Origin: Rotaria sp. Silwood1
Lineage: Eukaryota; Rotifera; Eurotatoria; Philodinida; Philodinidae
DNA length: 64,000 nt
Assembly (NCBI GenBank): GCA_905250075.1
Contig: CAJNOP010000028.1
Location: 817,522-881,521 of the forward strand
Direction: 5' to 3'
The number at the start of each line of letters is the position of its first letter. Positions within the stretch are counted from its first letter, which is position 1. Below the pieces are notes generated by a model that ran no database searches, was not told where the DNA came from, and saw nothing but the letters and a program-made list of their open reading frames with translations. A program made the position numbers and the translations under genes. Below, piece after piece: positions 38,301 through 49,680 of this stretch.

Positions 38301-41300
38301 CGTAGTGATTCTAGAGAAACATTTAAGGACGTTTTATATGATGAGTTCAAACAAGATTTTTTTCATTGCTATTTTTAATCTGTACTATTTATATGATCAA
38401 ATTGTAGACAGGTGGACAATTTGACAAAATATTCTTCCAATTTTCTTTTCTTTTCTATCGTTATTTGTTTTCTTTTACTTTTCTTCTGCTTTTAATTTTT
38501 TTTCTTTTTTCAAGAGTAGTAAAAAAAAAAAAGAAAAGAAAAGAAAACGAAGTATGCCGGTTGTTGTTTATTATTATATTTTTATTTGTCATTGTAAAAA
38601 AAACTGATGATACAAGAACGACATCCAATTTTCATACGATTTATTATCTCATTTATATCATACATAGCTGTATTACAAGTTTTGTATGCCTTTCAAAATA
38701 TTCTTGTTTCTATTCCCTGTGTGGCTACTATTGCAACATTGATTTTTTTAATTTTACAACGAAAATTTTCATCGTCAAAATCATTCAAACCTATTCTTAC
38801 TCATACAGGTTCAAATGTAAAACCAACTGCAACACATGAAAGAGAATTACATAATTTATTAGTACAACAAACAGAAGAAGTTCTTCAAACAAATTTACAA
38901 AATTTTCGTAAAGTAATTAATTAAAAAAGAAAATGTACGCTTTTTTTAAATACTTTCCTATTTTTTTTTTTAATAGGCATTAACAGCACCAAATTCATCT
39001 ATCATTGCAAATAATTTCGATCAAAAATTAGCACAAACAATTTTTGATAAGTGTGTAAGTAAAGAAATCTTTCAAGAACTACCTGATGTTATCGATTCGG
39101 TTTGTAAAACAATGAATTCTTTATGTTCGATTACATTTTGAAAGTTTTTATAGTCAGCACCACCACTAACATCACAACAACAATTATCGAATACATCATC
39201 ATTAACATCACTTACAAAACCTTCATCGTTTCAACCAACTTGGAGTAATTCATCACCACGAACATCAAGTACATCTTGGGAGGTAAACAAAAATTTCTTT
39301 ACCTTTCATTGAAATCATTCATATATTTTTCATTGAAATAGATCAAATCTCGTAACGATAATATTCATAAAATAAGCATACCAAAGAATTCAACTGTCAA
39401 CGAAGAAGAAGGTTTTATTATTTATTTTATTTCAACATGAAAAACAAAAAAGGTCTCTTTTTGGTCTTCTTAGATACTGAAAAAGAAGAAGAAGAACGAG
39501 AACATATAATACATGGTACTAATAAAAATCAGCCTGTAACGACAACAGACAGTATTCAGTTTGATAATGGTCTTAAATTAGATTTAAGTTCAATTGATGA
39601 TGAAACATCTAATTCAAGACCTAATCGACATTCTCTTGATTCCGATTATGAAGCAATTAACAGATCATTTTCACGTGTTGGTGCTTGGCAAACGAATTTT
39701 ACTTTAATTGAATCAAAGGTAAAATAAATCGAAATTATGCATTATGAAGAAAAAAAATCTTTTTTTTTTATAATGATATTTAATTGTTGTAAAATAATAT
39801 AGGTATATGTCATAGAATATTTGAAAAAGAATGCAGATTTTTCAATAAATAATGATGTAGATGAAAACATTTCATTACGAATTCATCTTTGTATGACTCT
39901 TCGCATGATTACAATTGATTCATTTCTTTTTTTTTTCTCAGAAAATTGCACAGTAAGAATCGGTTGAAAAGCATTTTGAATTAAACCAAACCTCGAGGCT
40001 TTTTAACTAGACGCATGAGCGCATTATGTATATTACTTCAAAGAAGTTGTAACTTCTTTTCGCAATAAATGACCTCGGGTCTATTCGATTATGTTCAAGC
40101 GTATAAAATTTTCTGGAAGCCCTTTTGTGCTTCATTTATTTATTTTTAATTAAAAAGTCTTGTTTTTTTTTCAAAAAAATCAAATCGATTTCAATGGTTT
40201 AGAAAGGTTTTTGCGTTTTTTAAAAGTCTAGAAATAATTTTAATCTCAATCTTCTCAAATTTTCAATGTAAACTAAGACATATTTGAATGTAAATATACT
40301 AATAAAAGTTCTGATATCTCAAGAAATCAATGAATGAAAGTTTTCTATTGTAAAGAGAAAATTTTCTCTATATCTTAAAAAATTTAACTTTTGGACTGGT
40401 GCAAAAAAAGCTATAGATAATCAAGTTCTTGATTAATTTTTGAGGATGAGAGAAGCTGAAAATTCGTCAGAAAGTATCTTCGATTATCTTTCTGTGATAT
40501 TTTGTCTGGAAACAAGCATCTTCGTACGAACATCTATCGACAATAGAGTTAAAGCTTTCTTTCTTCTCCAATTTCGAAAGCGATTGTAAAAGATTTTGCA
40601 GAAAGTTTCAGATTTTTCGAAAAGGAAAAGCCACCTTTATCCTCTCCTTAATCGATGATCTTGCCCCTGTATTCAATGAACTCATAGATTTTTATTATCA
40701 ATTTAAAAAATTTAAGTATGATTATGAAAGAAATAGATTTCTTGATTAAAATACTGATGTTATCAATTTGTTTTTATCTATTAAAATCTCTTCATTTTTT
40801 TTTGGTTCTTTCTAGCCTTCTTCACATTCAGGTGAAGAAACACCACGTAGTAATCGTGAAGCTGTTTATTTAACTATTCCAATCTCTGATAATAAAAATT
40901 TAAGTCCTCGTATTGGTGATAAGTAAGATAATAAGAAAAACTAAAATTAACAATAAATGATATTTGTTTTATAAACTAGACCTCTTGAAGATCTTGCTGA
41001 TGATGATTTATACGCTGATGATGAATCATCATCATATCCAATACCAATAAATACAGTAACAATTGGTGATCATTCACAAATAAGTGATAACGAATCAAGC
41101 AATATACGTAAATTTTTTCCATTACCAGCTAATCTTCTTTTACAAAATCATTCATCGTGTTCATTTCGACGACCATCTTATATATATGAGTCTGATACTG
41201 AATCAATAGCATCATCAAGTCCAAGTCTATCTGAAATGAGAACATTTACTGATGAAGATAAATTTCGTATGGATCCAAGTATAAAGGATCCAAAATTTAT

Positions 41301-44300
41301 TTTAAGACCAAGAGATACAACAACACGTACTGGTGAAACAGCAAAATTTAAAGTAAAAGTTTTCGGTACACCACCAATTGATGTCTTTTGGTTTCGTTTT
41401 GGTACGGATGATGAACTTGTTAATGATGAAAAATATGAATTAAGTTATGATGATACATATCATTACTTAAAAATTTATTCCACTAATAAAGATGATCAAG
41501 GTGCTTATTTATGTGTTATCGCTAATGATAACGCACAAAATGTTGATATGGTTAAATTATTTGTTAAAGGTTAATTTTCAATAAAAATTAGTTTATATTA
41601 AATTAAAATTTTTCGTTTCTTTTTTTCTATAGATAATAAACGAACATTTAATCCTCCGAAAATTCTTCAAGAATTTTCTGATACAGATGTTAATGAAGGC
41701 TCTTCATTGACGTTAAAATGTCAACTTGATCAAGGTTATCCAAAAACAAGAGTTTTATGGTATAAAGAAAACTCTTTAATTAAACCAAATGAACATTATA
41801 AATTATGTAAGTTTATATAAAAAATTAATCAAAATTTAAAGTCCAGAGAAATAAAATTCATGGTTTAAGTAATATATCAGTTACATAGCATATTAGAAAC
41901 GAGCGATTGAAAAGTTTTTAGATAAGATGTTTGTGCCACTTTTGATCCACTAGATAGTATCAAAAACTATGATTTAGGATCAGAGTTTTGTGTTCTTTTT
42001 TGAATATTTACTTAGAAATCTTATCTCAGTTTTTGTCTGAGACTAGTAAAATAATCTTTGAAAAGTAAGAAAAAATTAGTTTGAATGAAACTTGTGGACC
42101 GAAGTTTCCGGTAAACATGTATGTTCATTTTGATCTGTTTGACAACATTTCAGTATAGGTGACAGGGTATTTATCCTGTAAGTTCTTTTTGAAGAATGGC
42201 AAAAAATTGTCGTAGTTAGTAGTTTTGTAGAGTGGACACTGCTCTATAAAATGCAATATTGAACTAAGCTATAGCTTAGACCAAAATGACTCTATAAAAG
42301 TTCTTTCAACAGCTCCTTTCAACGTAAAACCATTGCCGAGTTTTCAAAAATGAGTATTTAAGAAAAATGAAAATTGAGGTACCTTATTGAAAGATGAATA
42401 AAAACCTTGAAATAGTGCATTTTGTAGCGTAACTTTTGATCTGTAACCGAAACGAAATTTCTTAGCGCATTTTCAAAAAAAGCATTAAGTTCTATTTCTA
42501 ACTCACGGTGCAACAACATGAAAATTAGGTGAAAAATATGAAAATGAGATATTTCAAGACTTGAATATGGATAAAACAGTCAAAGAATGTTCTCTTATAT
42601 CTAAGACATATACTCAGTTAGTGTAAATGCTTCTGGACTAAGATATAGATTTTTAAAAGATTTTTCGTGATTTCTTTGTCATACAAGGACTTTGAGAGAA
42701 AAATAAATCTATATTTGAAATCGGCGTAGAAAATTGCATCGAATGATGTACGATTTGTAAATTTTTAAAATAAAATTTTTTTTCGCAGGAATTTAAGATA
42801 AAGGTCTCCTCACGGGTTTTCCATTGCAAATAAACTTTTTATTTATCAGTTTTACTTTTGAATACAGGAAGCTAGTATTTCTACAAAAAAAAATATTCGT
42901 TTTCGACAGAAAATACGTCATAACCATGTGCTTGATAGAGATTAACCATTGTATAACTCCTAACTTTTGACTTATTAGAAATACTTTCTATCGTGTCAAA
43001 AATGAACAAACATCTAGTCTAAAAACTCTTTGACCATCCATTATTTAATATTGTTTATTTCGATATTCGTTCAATTAATTTTATAATTCTCATCAAATTA
43101 ATCGAAATAGTTTTTCATGTTTAATAAAAGTATCTTGTTTTAAAATTATTTCCAATTATGATTAATCCAAATAAGAAACCAAGCATTTGTACATCTCTGT
43201 TTAGAAAATAAATTTCTTTTGCTAAAAAATTTCTTCTACAAACATCTTTTCTAATTGATGTTTTGAAAAATGAATTCTTTGTTTTTTGTTTTGTTTTTTA
43301 TAAATCTCAATAATATTTCTTTGCAATTTACAAAATTTGATCGATTTCTCTTGACTTTTTATTTACATAGAAAACACATATGAACTCTTAAAAGTGTCGT
43401 CAAATCCTTTTTTCTTCTTCTTAATGTCTATTTGTCAATAGATTATTATGGTAATGGACAACATGCATTATATGTCGATGAAACAACAATCGAAGATGAC
43501 AATGGGTCATTTACGTGCTTGGCACTTAATGCTGCTGGTCGTGTGCAAATTACAGCCGACGTGTTTGTTCACGAAAAAGGTAACACGCTCATTTCTATCT
43601 TTATCTTACAATGTAAAGAGAAAGAGATATTTACATACGTTATATTTAACTTATTCATTGTGTTGTTCTTTTGCCTACATAGAAGTTATTGACATACCAA
43701 GAGACTCACCAACAACTAAATATCATGAAACAAAATTAAGAAAAAAAAAGGCAGATAAAGAAATTTTAAATATGAATCCTGTTGAAGATGAACCGCTGGC
43801 GATATCACCAGCCCTGTCACCATTAGCAAGAAATAATCTAAGTGATAATGAAGAAGAAGATAATGCAAAACGTTTTATGGATAAATTTAAAAATGATCGA
43901 TCAATTAAATTACTTGAAAGTAAGTTAAAAAAAGAAATAAAAATAATATTACGCAGTAATAATATATATATATATATATGAAAGTATCTATTCAGTAAGT
44001 ATATATTAATTATTATTATTTTTCATATAATCTCGACCGTATATGGAAAAATGTGTGATTGTTTTTGGTATCAGTTATAGTACATCGATAATGCTGATCA
44101 AATTAGGACTCTGTTTTAGATAAATTAAGAAATTTGTTGAAGTTTTTCTCAAGTTCGTTTGATCAACGATGGATCATTGATTAAATGATTCTAAGAAAAA
44201 TTCCAGCAAACAAATGATCAGTATTATGGATATATTATATCCTATACAAAAAAAAAACAACAATAATGGAGATATCCCAACTAATTCGGTACTCCTATAT

Positions 44301-47300
44301 ATATGTTAGCGTCCAAATTCACATAACGTCCAATGTAGAGTTGAAGAGAAAATTTATATTAAAACTCGAATTAATTTGTATGAAAATTTCAGTTCAAAAA
44401 ATATTTTCTTCTCAAAATATTAAAGGGCTAAAAAATATTCTACCATCTTCCCTGGAATATAATTGTTATTTTGGTCTTCAATATCTCGATAAGAAAATAT
44501 TCTTTTGAACTGAAATCAATCATCAATGGATAAATTAAATAAACATTCGAGTGATTATGGCCATTTTTCCATCTTGTGTATAAAGCCGTCGATAATACAT
44601 CACGAATTCGAACTTATTTAATCAGTTAATGATTTTAATAATTGATATGTTATCATTCCTTTTCAGCACATAGGTAAGAGTTCGAAAACAACGTCAATCT
44701 ATAGATTTAGTCAAGTTTGAAAATATAAATTTTTCTCTTGATTCGACATTGGATGTCCTCTGATGAGAGAAGATCCTCAATTGATCCACGTTGTTTGAAC
44801 TAATATTTTGTGTACAGATGTAGAAATTGATTCTAGAAATAAGCCTATGTTGACTTCGGCTGATGTGCCTTCTTTCCATTGATATGAATATATTCATTCA
44901 TTATATAATAACTGCCTTAATTTCCCACAAGTTACAACTCTATAATCATGAGCAGATGTAGATATGAATCAGTCTAAGATTACAGCGTTTGTACTAAATT
45001 GTTGATTTCCAGCTATTTTTTTTTTGAAAAACAATATTGAATTAAAGAATGTCAATCTGAAAATCTAATTGTTCTTACATTATCTTAAACGTTTCGCCTA
45101 AAGTAAATGTTTCTCTTCCGCCTTAGGATGCCTATCTGATAAGTTGTCTTTATATGATTTCTTTCTTATTTTTACACTGAGAACATTTATATCCATCAAA
45201 AAGAAGCCATATACACCAAAATCTCTTTAGGCTTTTTAAAATAGGGTTTCTTATATGTATCCAAAATGTCATCAAAATAAGTCGTGGATCACTTGAGGAT
45301 CTTTGTTCGCTAACATGTATATGTATATATAATTTTTTTGCTTTTTTTAAAGATTGGCGAAATCTTTATGAGGCGAGCGTTCAGTCATTACAATCAGATG
45401 ATGACGAATCGAAGTCTCTAACACAACAACCATTTTATCTTAATAAACAACCCTCTATCGAAAATCCTCCAAGTAAAAAAAAAAAATAAAAGTCATCTGG
45501 TTGTTTTTTTCCTTTTTTTTTTCTATTAATCTATGTATAGAAGAAAATCCTCGTTCACCAACTTTTCAAGCTCAATCAGATTCTAATGCAACAAAATCTA
45601 AATGGGCAATACGTCTACCTGAATTACTTAATACTACTGTTGGTCCAGATCGTCAAGTAATTCAATTAAAAACAAAAACCAGAATTTTGACATCCTTCTT
45701 AATTCTTCTTTTTTTTTTTCTTTTTTATTTAAGAAACGTGATCTTTCTCGACGACATACAACTGCTATTGTTTTACAACAGGAACAACAACAAAAACCAT
45801 CTGCATCTGCTCTACAACATACAAATGTAAAATAAATTGTCTTTTCTTTTTCTTTCATATTAACTAATATTATTTCTCATTTATTCTTAGTTAAATTCAC
45901 TTTCACAATCTTTTCCTGCACCCGAAATGTCGAATAATGCTGCTGATGATCGTCCATCAAGTCCACTTGTTAAACATTTAAGACAAAAATTTGATCGAAT
46001 GACAACAAGTAATTTAACAAATGAACATAGTAGAATTCAATCACAATCACAAAGTGGTCTATCAAAAATACATCGAGTAGGAAATGATGAAGGAGATGCT
46101 GCTTATCCGCTAATTCCGGTTGGTTGCTTTTTAACATAATTTTAGTTTTGTTTTGCTTCTAATTTAACTAAAAGTTTTTTTCTAACAAAAAAGAAAATTT
46201 CTTCATATATTTTAATTGATTATTTGTTTCTATACGAAAAGGATGATGACAGTGATGATAATGAGGTAAATTTATAACATTCTTTATCATGACATACAAA
46301 CGCAAAAAGGTGATGGATATTAAAAAAAACATACTTCAGATTTGTTTTATTTTGTTTCGCACGTATTCAAATATTAGCTTTTGCTTATTGATCATATTGA
46401 ATATTTTTTTCATATCACTCATTTTCTTTGTTCATTTAGGTCGCTAGCCTTACATGTCGAGGATTAACATCAAATAGTGGTGAACGTCCAACACAAAGAC
46501 CTCGTCCTATGTTACCAGTTCGATTATCGAGTAAATAAATACATATGTTGTTTTTTTTTTTCTTGTAATCAAAATATTTAAAAAAAAAATATTTACATAT
46601 TATTAGCTCAAACAAATTCAACACGCAGTGAATCATTAGATAATAATCATAATATGGGAACAAACAATGATCGTCATCAAAAAGGTAAAACAAGTGCACC
46701 AATAAATTATTCAAAACACTTCTATCCCTCACGTTCAACAACAACAGTTGTAAAAGATATAATAGGTGGTGGTGCGACACTTGTTTATGACAGTCAGACA
46801 CCCGATAAAACACTGCATACTCTTACTTCTTCTACTCCTACTGCTGCTTTGCTTCAAAATGATTATTATCCAAATCATCAATATCAACAACAACGCAAAG
46901 AGCATGTGCGAATCGAACAAACAAAACAGAGCTTAAAAACTAATCTAATTAATAAAGATAATACTAACAAAAACCTTTTAACACTAACAGGAAGACAATT
47001 ACAATCTAAATCTCCTTATAACACAAAATCAATTAATACTAAAACACAAAATCACATTGTAAGTTTAATACTAATATGTTTTTATTATATAAAATGAATT
47101 TGTTTTAGAAATTAGTTATTGAAGGGATGAGTGGAAATCTTCTAGACAAAATATTTGACAATTTATCGTATAATTAATGGTATCTCCTCTCTTTTTAACT
47201 ATTCCTGGTTTTCGAAGGAGGTAAAACCGATCCACATGAAACTCTCCCTAGGTGAAATCGGTCATTTTTTTTTTACCTCCTTAGCCAGATTTATAGAGCC

Positions 47301-48604
47301 CTAAACATCACTAATTCAGTTTTGGATCCGAATCTTTACGTATTCCTCTCATAAACACGCAAGGTTCTTGAAAAAACTTACAATAATACAATATGGTTCT
47401 ATGGAAAACCAAGGTTTTCTGAAAATTTTCTCGAACACATGTTTTGTTATTTTAGATGCTCTATCTATGATAAAAATTACATGTGGATTAGTTGTACCCT
47501 CTTCAAAAACTAGCAATAGTCAAATAAAGGGCCTGGCGGGTACTCTTAAATGCAGTGAGAAAGACTGAGAAGTAGTACATTAGAAGCAGAATTTTGTGCT
47601 CTTTCAGAATATATGCATACAATTTTTCCGTAAGTTTTGACTATTGGACTATAAGTAAATCTTGATAAGACTCACAATTTTTGTTAGGCTTTTATAACGC
47701 TTATCGTAAGAAAAAATGGCTAGTTTTCGATTTTCACTATAATGACCCTCCTTCACAATATTGCCATTTTTTTAAGTAGATTAACTAAAACTCTTCATTA
47801 TTGCGTCATTTTATAGAATACAGATCATCCTTGAAGTATTATATATTTACAGAACTTAATTGATGTCTGCGGAAAGCAGACTTGCCTTGAGAAAAATAAG
47901 TTTTTTGCCTCTTCAGAAGTTTTTTTTTGTTCGAGCCTTGTCAGGATTTACTTATAGCTCAATAGTCAACAGCCATAAAAAAACAAATTCGAGGTGTTTA
48001 CTCTAAAAAAAAAACAAAATTCTAGTTGTGAATGCACTACTAATGCATTTAAATAAGTGAAAAACTTGTCAACTAATTAATCTAGAAAGTTTCAGTCCAC
48101 CACTTATACTAAGAGAAAGATATTTTATTGTTCAGCAAGATAACACAATAAAACCAATGCAACACAGAGAGAATCTAAGCTTTGATTCACTCTTGTTAAT
48201 TTTGCTTTTAGTTTATTTTGTATAGTTAATATAATTTTTTTGAAAATGGAACTATTATGATTTTGTTTTTATTTTAGGCAAATAGTGATGACGATGAAAC
48301 GAAAGATCAACAATATTTAATATCCGCCAAAGACTCTCTAAATCGATCAACATCTATGTCAGATAATTTTTCTATTTCAGCAAAATCTTTACAACAAATA
48401 TCTAATGGAACTTCTTTGGACTCAAATTTACATTTATCAACAAATTGTTCAACAACGCCGATTGTAAGAAAATCTGTTCTTGCTCGTGCTGAGCTTTGGG
48501 ATCGTCGTATAAGTACAAATGAAAATGAAACAAATACTATTCTATCACCATATGATATTGAACAATGGTCAACTGAATTTGAAAAAATACAAAATCTAAA
48601 TTAA
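35357..48604 (+). CDS. MYRIP: Rab27-effector-like protein with two Ig I-set domains
   Basis: The 26 exons start at 35357, 35439, 35626, 36479, 37294, 37502, 37722, 37980, 38809, 38977, 39154, 39342, 39474, 40816, 40980, 41633, 43442, 43683, 45353, 45541, 45734, 45891, 46242, 46440, 46607 and 48278. They give 1394 residues in frame. Residues 20-160 are a Slp/Slac2/MyRIP Rab-binding domain: LLNDEECKRIVAVLERDF, a complete eight-Cys FYVE-type zinc finger (C79-C82, C96-C99, C104-C107, C119-C122) and TSNWFY, matching the Rab27-effector [ST]xxWFY motif. Ig1 (about 632-728) keeps the core Trp and YLC but lacks the first Cys; Ig2 (about 735-832) has both. The rest is Ser-rich and acidic. It likely tethers Rab-bearing vesicles to cytoskeletal or sarcomeric partners (inference). 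Vertebrate MyRIP and melanophilin have no Ig domains, so the symbol covers only the N-terminus. TGT|GTAAGT in exon 10 is an alternative donor. Confidence 0.85.
36941..36963. repeat. (ACAT)n microsatellite
   Basis: About five to six ACAT units lie 65 bases before the possible internal start exon at 37028. Confidence 0.8.
37028..37250 (+). CDS. Possible alternative first exon of the Rab-effector/Ig gene
   Basis: An open exon from ATG 37028 encodes 74 residues (MASLLEQLPPFGDN..., then WKVRGRGDVLSVRLTWLDP) and ends H-L-G|GTGAGA in phase 1. That is the phase needed by the exon at 37294, which the Rab-binding exon ending at 36591 also requires. No upstream acceptor gives this exon a compatible phase, so it fits as a separate start rather than an internal exon. 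A transcript beginning here would replace the Rab-binding zinc finger by a compact unknown segment. Codon use is coding-like. I do not recognise the segment. Confidence 0.6.
38607..38808 (+). CDS. Possible membrane-anchored start exon of the same gene
   Basis: From ATG 38607 the frame is open and runs unspliced across the acceptor at 38808 into exon 9 in the same phase. It encodes 67 residues with two adjacent hydrophobic segments (FIISFISYIAVLQVLYAF and ILVSIPCVATIATLIFLIL), then basic residues. If used, it would make a membrane-anchored form containing the Ig region. It sits in an unusually long intron (745 bases). It may be chance, but AT-rich noncoding sequence seldom gives a clean in-frame double helix. 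Confidence 0.35.
39803..39952 (+). CDS. Possible 50-codon cassette exon of the Rab-effector/Ig gene
   Basis: Between exons 13 and 14, a segment bounded by AATATAG and GTAAGA is 150 bases long, open in the reading phase of its neighbours (phase 0 on both sides) and coding-like (VYVIEYLKKNADFSINNDVD...). Including it adds 50 residues without a frame change. Exon 13 also joins exon 14 directly in frame, so it would be optional. A second AG inside it (39940-39941) allows a mini-exon form. Confidence 0.4.
41807..43441 (+). other. Long intron inside the second Ig domain
   Basis: A 1635-base intron splits Ig2. It holds only diverged repeat-like sequence, including the 42345-42450 copy similar to 5555-5655. 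No coding exon is supported. Confidence 0.6.
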
Positions 48605-49670
48605 ACAAGAAACATTTTGTTTTTTGTTTTGAGTCTCGATTGTTTCAACATTTTCTTTTTTGTCTCCTTTACTTTCCTTTATCTGCAGTTCTATTTATTT
48701 TTTTTTTATGTTTATGTTTTTTTTTCGTTCTAGCCAAGTAAACGAGAGAGAGAGAAAGAGTAGATTATACATATTCTTCTTGTTGGTTGATATACAAAAT
48801 GATTCTCAAGGTTATGGACAATATAAAATAGGAAAGGAACAGCCGGTTGTCTTATTTGGGCCTAGAAAATAGACATTGACGACGAAATTCTTTTTTTTCT
48901 CTCTTCTTTCTTGATAGAAAAAAGCGGCAAATATAGATGGAATAAAGGTCTGTTGTTGTTTCTGATGATGAGTAGCAGAAAAATGCTTGTTTGCTTAGAC
49001 GCATGTATATGTGACGTATGAATATAGACAGAATAAACTCATTCATGCTATTGCCTTCGCTGATGATAATGCAGCTTTTTCTATATGTAATATTAGATCA
49101 TCGATAGGATAGTACCATAGAAAAAGAAAAGAACTATATGTACATATAGAACAAGCATCGGATTTAGGATTCCTTTTTTTTTCTTTCTTCTTCTCGGAGG
49201 TGCTGACGCTAGTAAGATACACTCAAACAGTCTTTCTTTGGCTTCCTTGCCTTTTTCTATCTTGCCACGAACAACAACAACAGCAAGAAATACAACCGCA
49301 TCATCTATTGTTAAAAATATCCAAGGTATAGAACAAAATTATGCACTAGACAATTGATAAATTATAAAAATCTAACAGAAGGAAAAAAACATGAGCATAT
49401 TGAGTAATCTTTTCTTCTAGTATTATTTATGTTAGCTATCATTGTCATTATTTATTCTCGACCAATTGTTGTTTTCTTTTTCTTGATTGACCGTTGGGAT
49501 GTATGGTCAGGAGATGAGATAATATACTATGAACGTATATATATCCACTTATCGAAGCTTATCATGTTACAGCAGGAGTTCATGCATGTATAATCATCAC
49601 ATCATTCTATTTGTCCTTGTTTTATTTATCCATATAATGTAAATATTTTCCGGTTGACTTTGTTTTTTAG
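48605..49670. other. Spacer between the Rab-effector/Ig and paramyosin genes
   Basis: No firm coding exon. A CAA/ACA-rich open stretch at about 49265-49325 followed by GTATAG could be a 5' untranslated or short coding exon of the paramyosin gene. Confidence 0.35.
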
Positions 49671-49680
49671 GGAATCAAAG

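Noticed and set aside
46436..46813. 125-codon open frame on -
   Set aside because: It is antisense to well-supported exons 24-25 of the Rab-effector/Ig gene and has no independent coding signal.
49265..49330. CAA/ACA-rich open stretch upstream of paramyosin as an N-terminal coding exon
   Set aside because: No clear acceptor or start, and the downstream ATG already aligns near the paramyosin N-terminus. At most a 5' untranslated exon.
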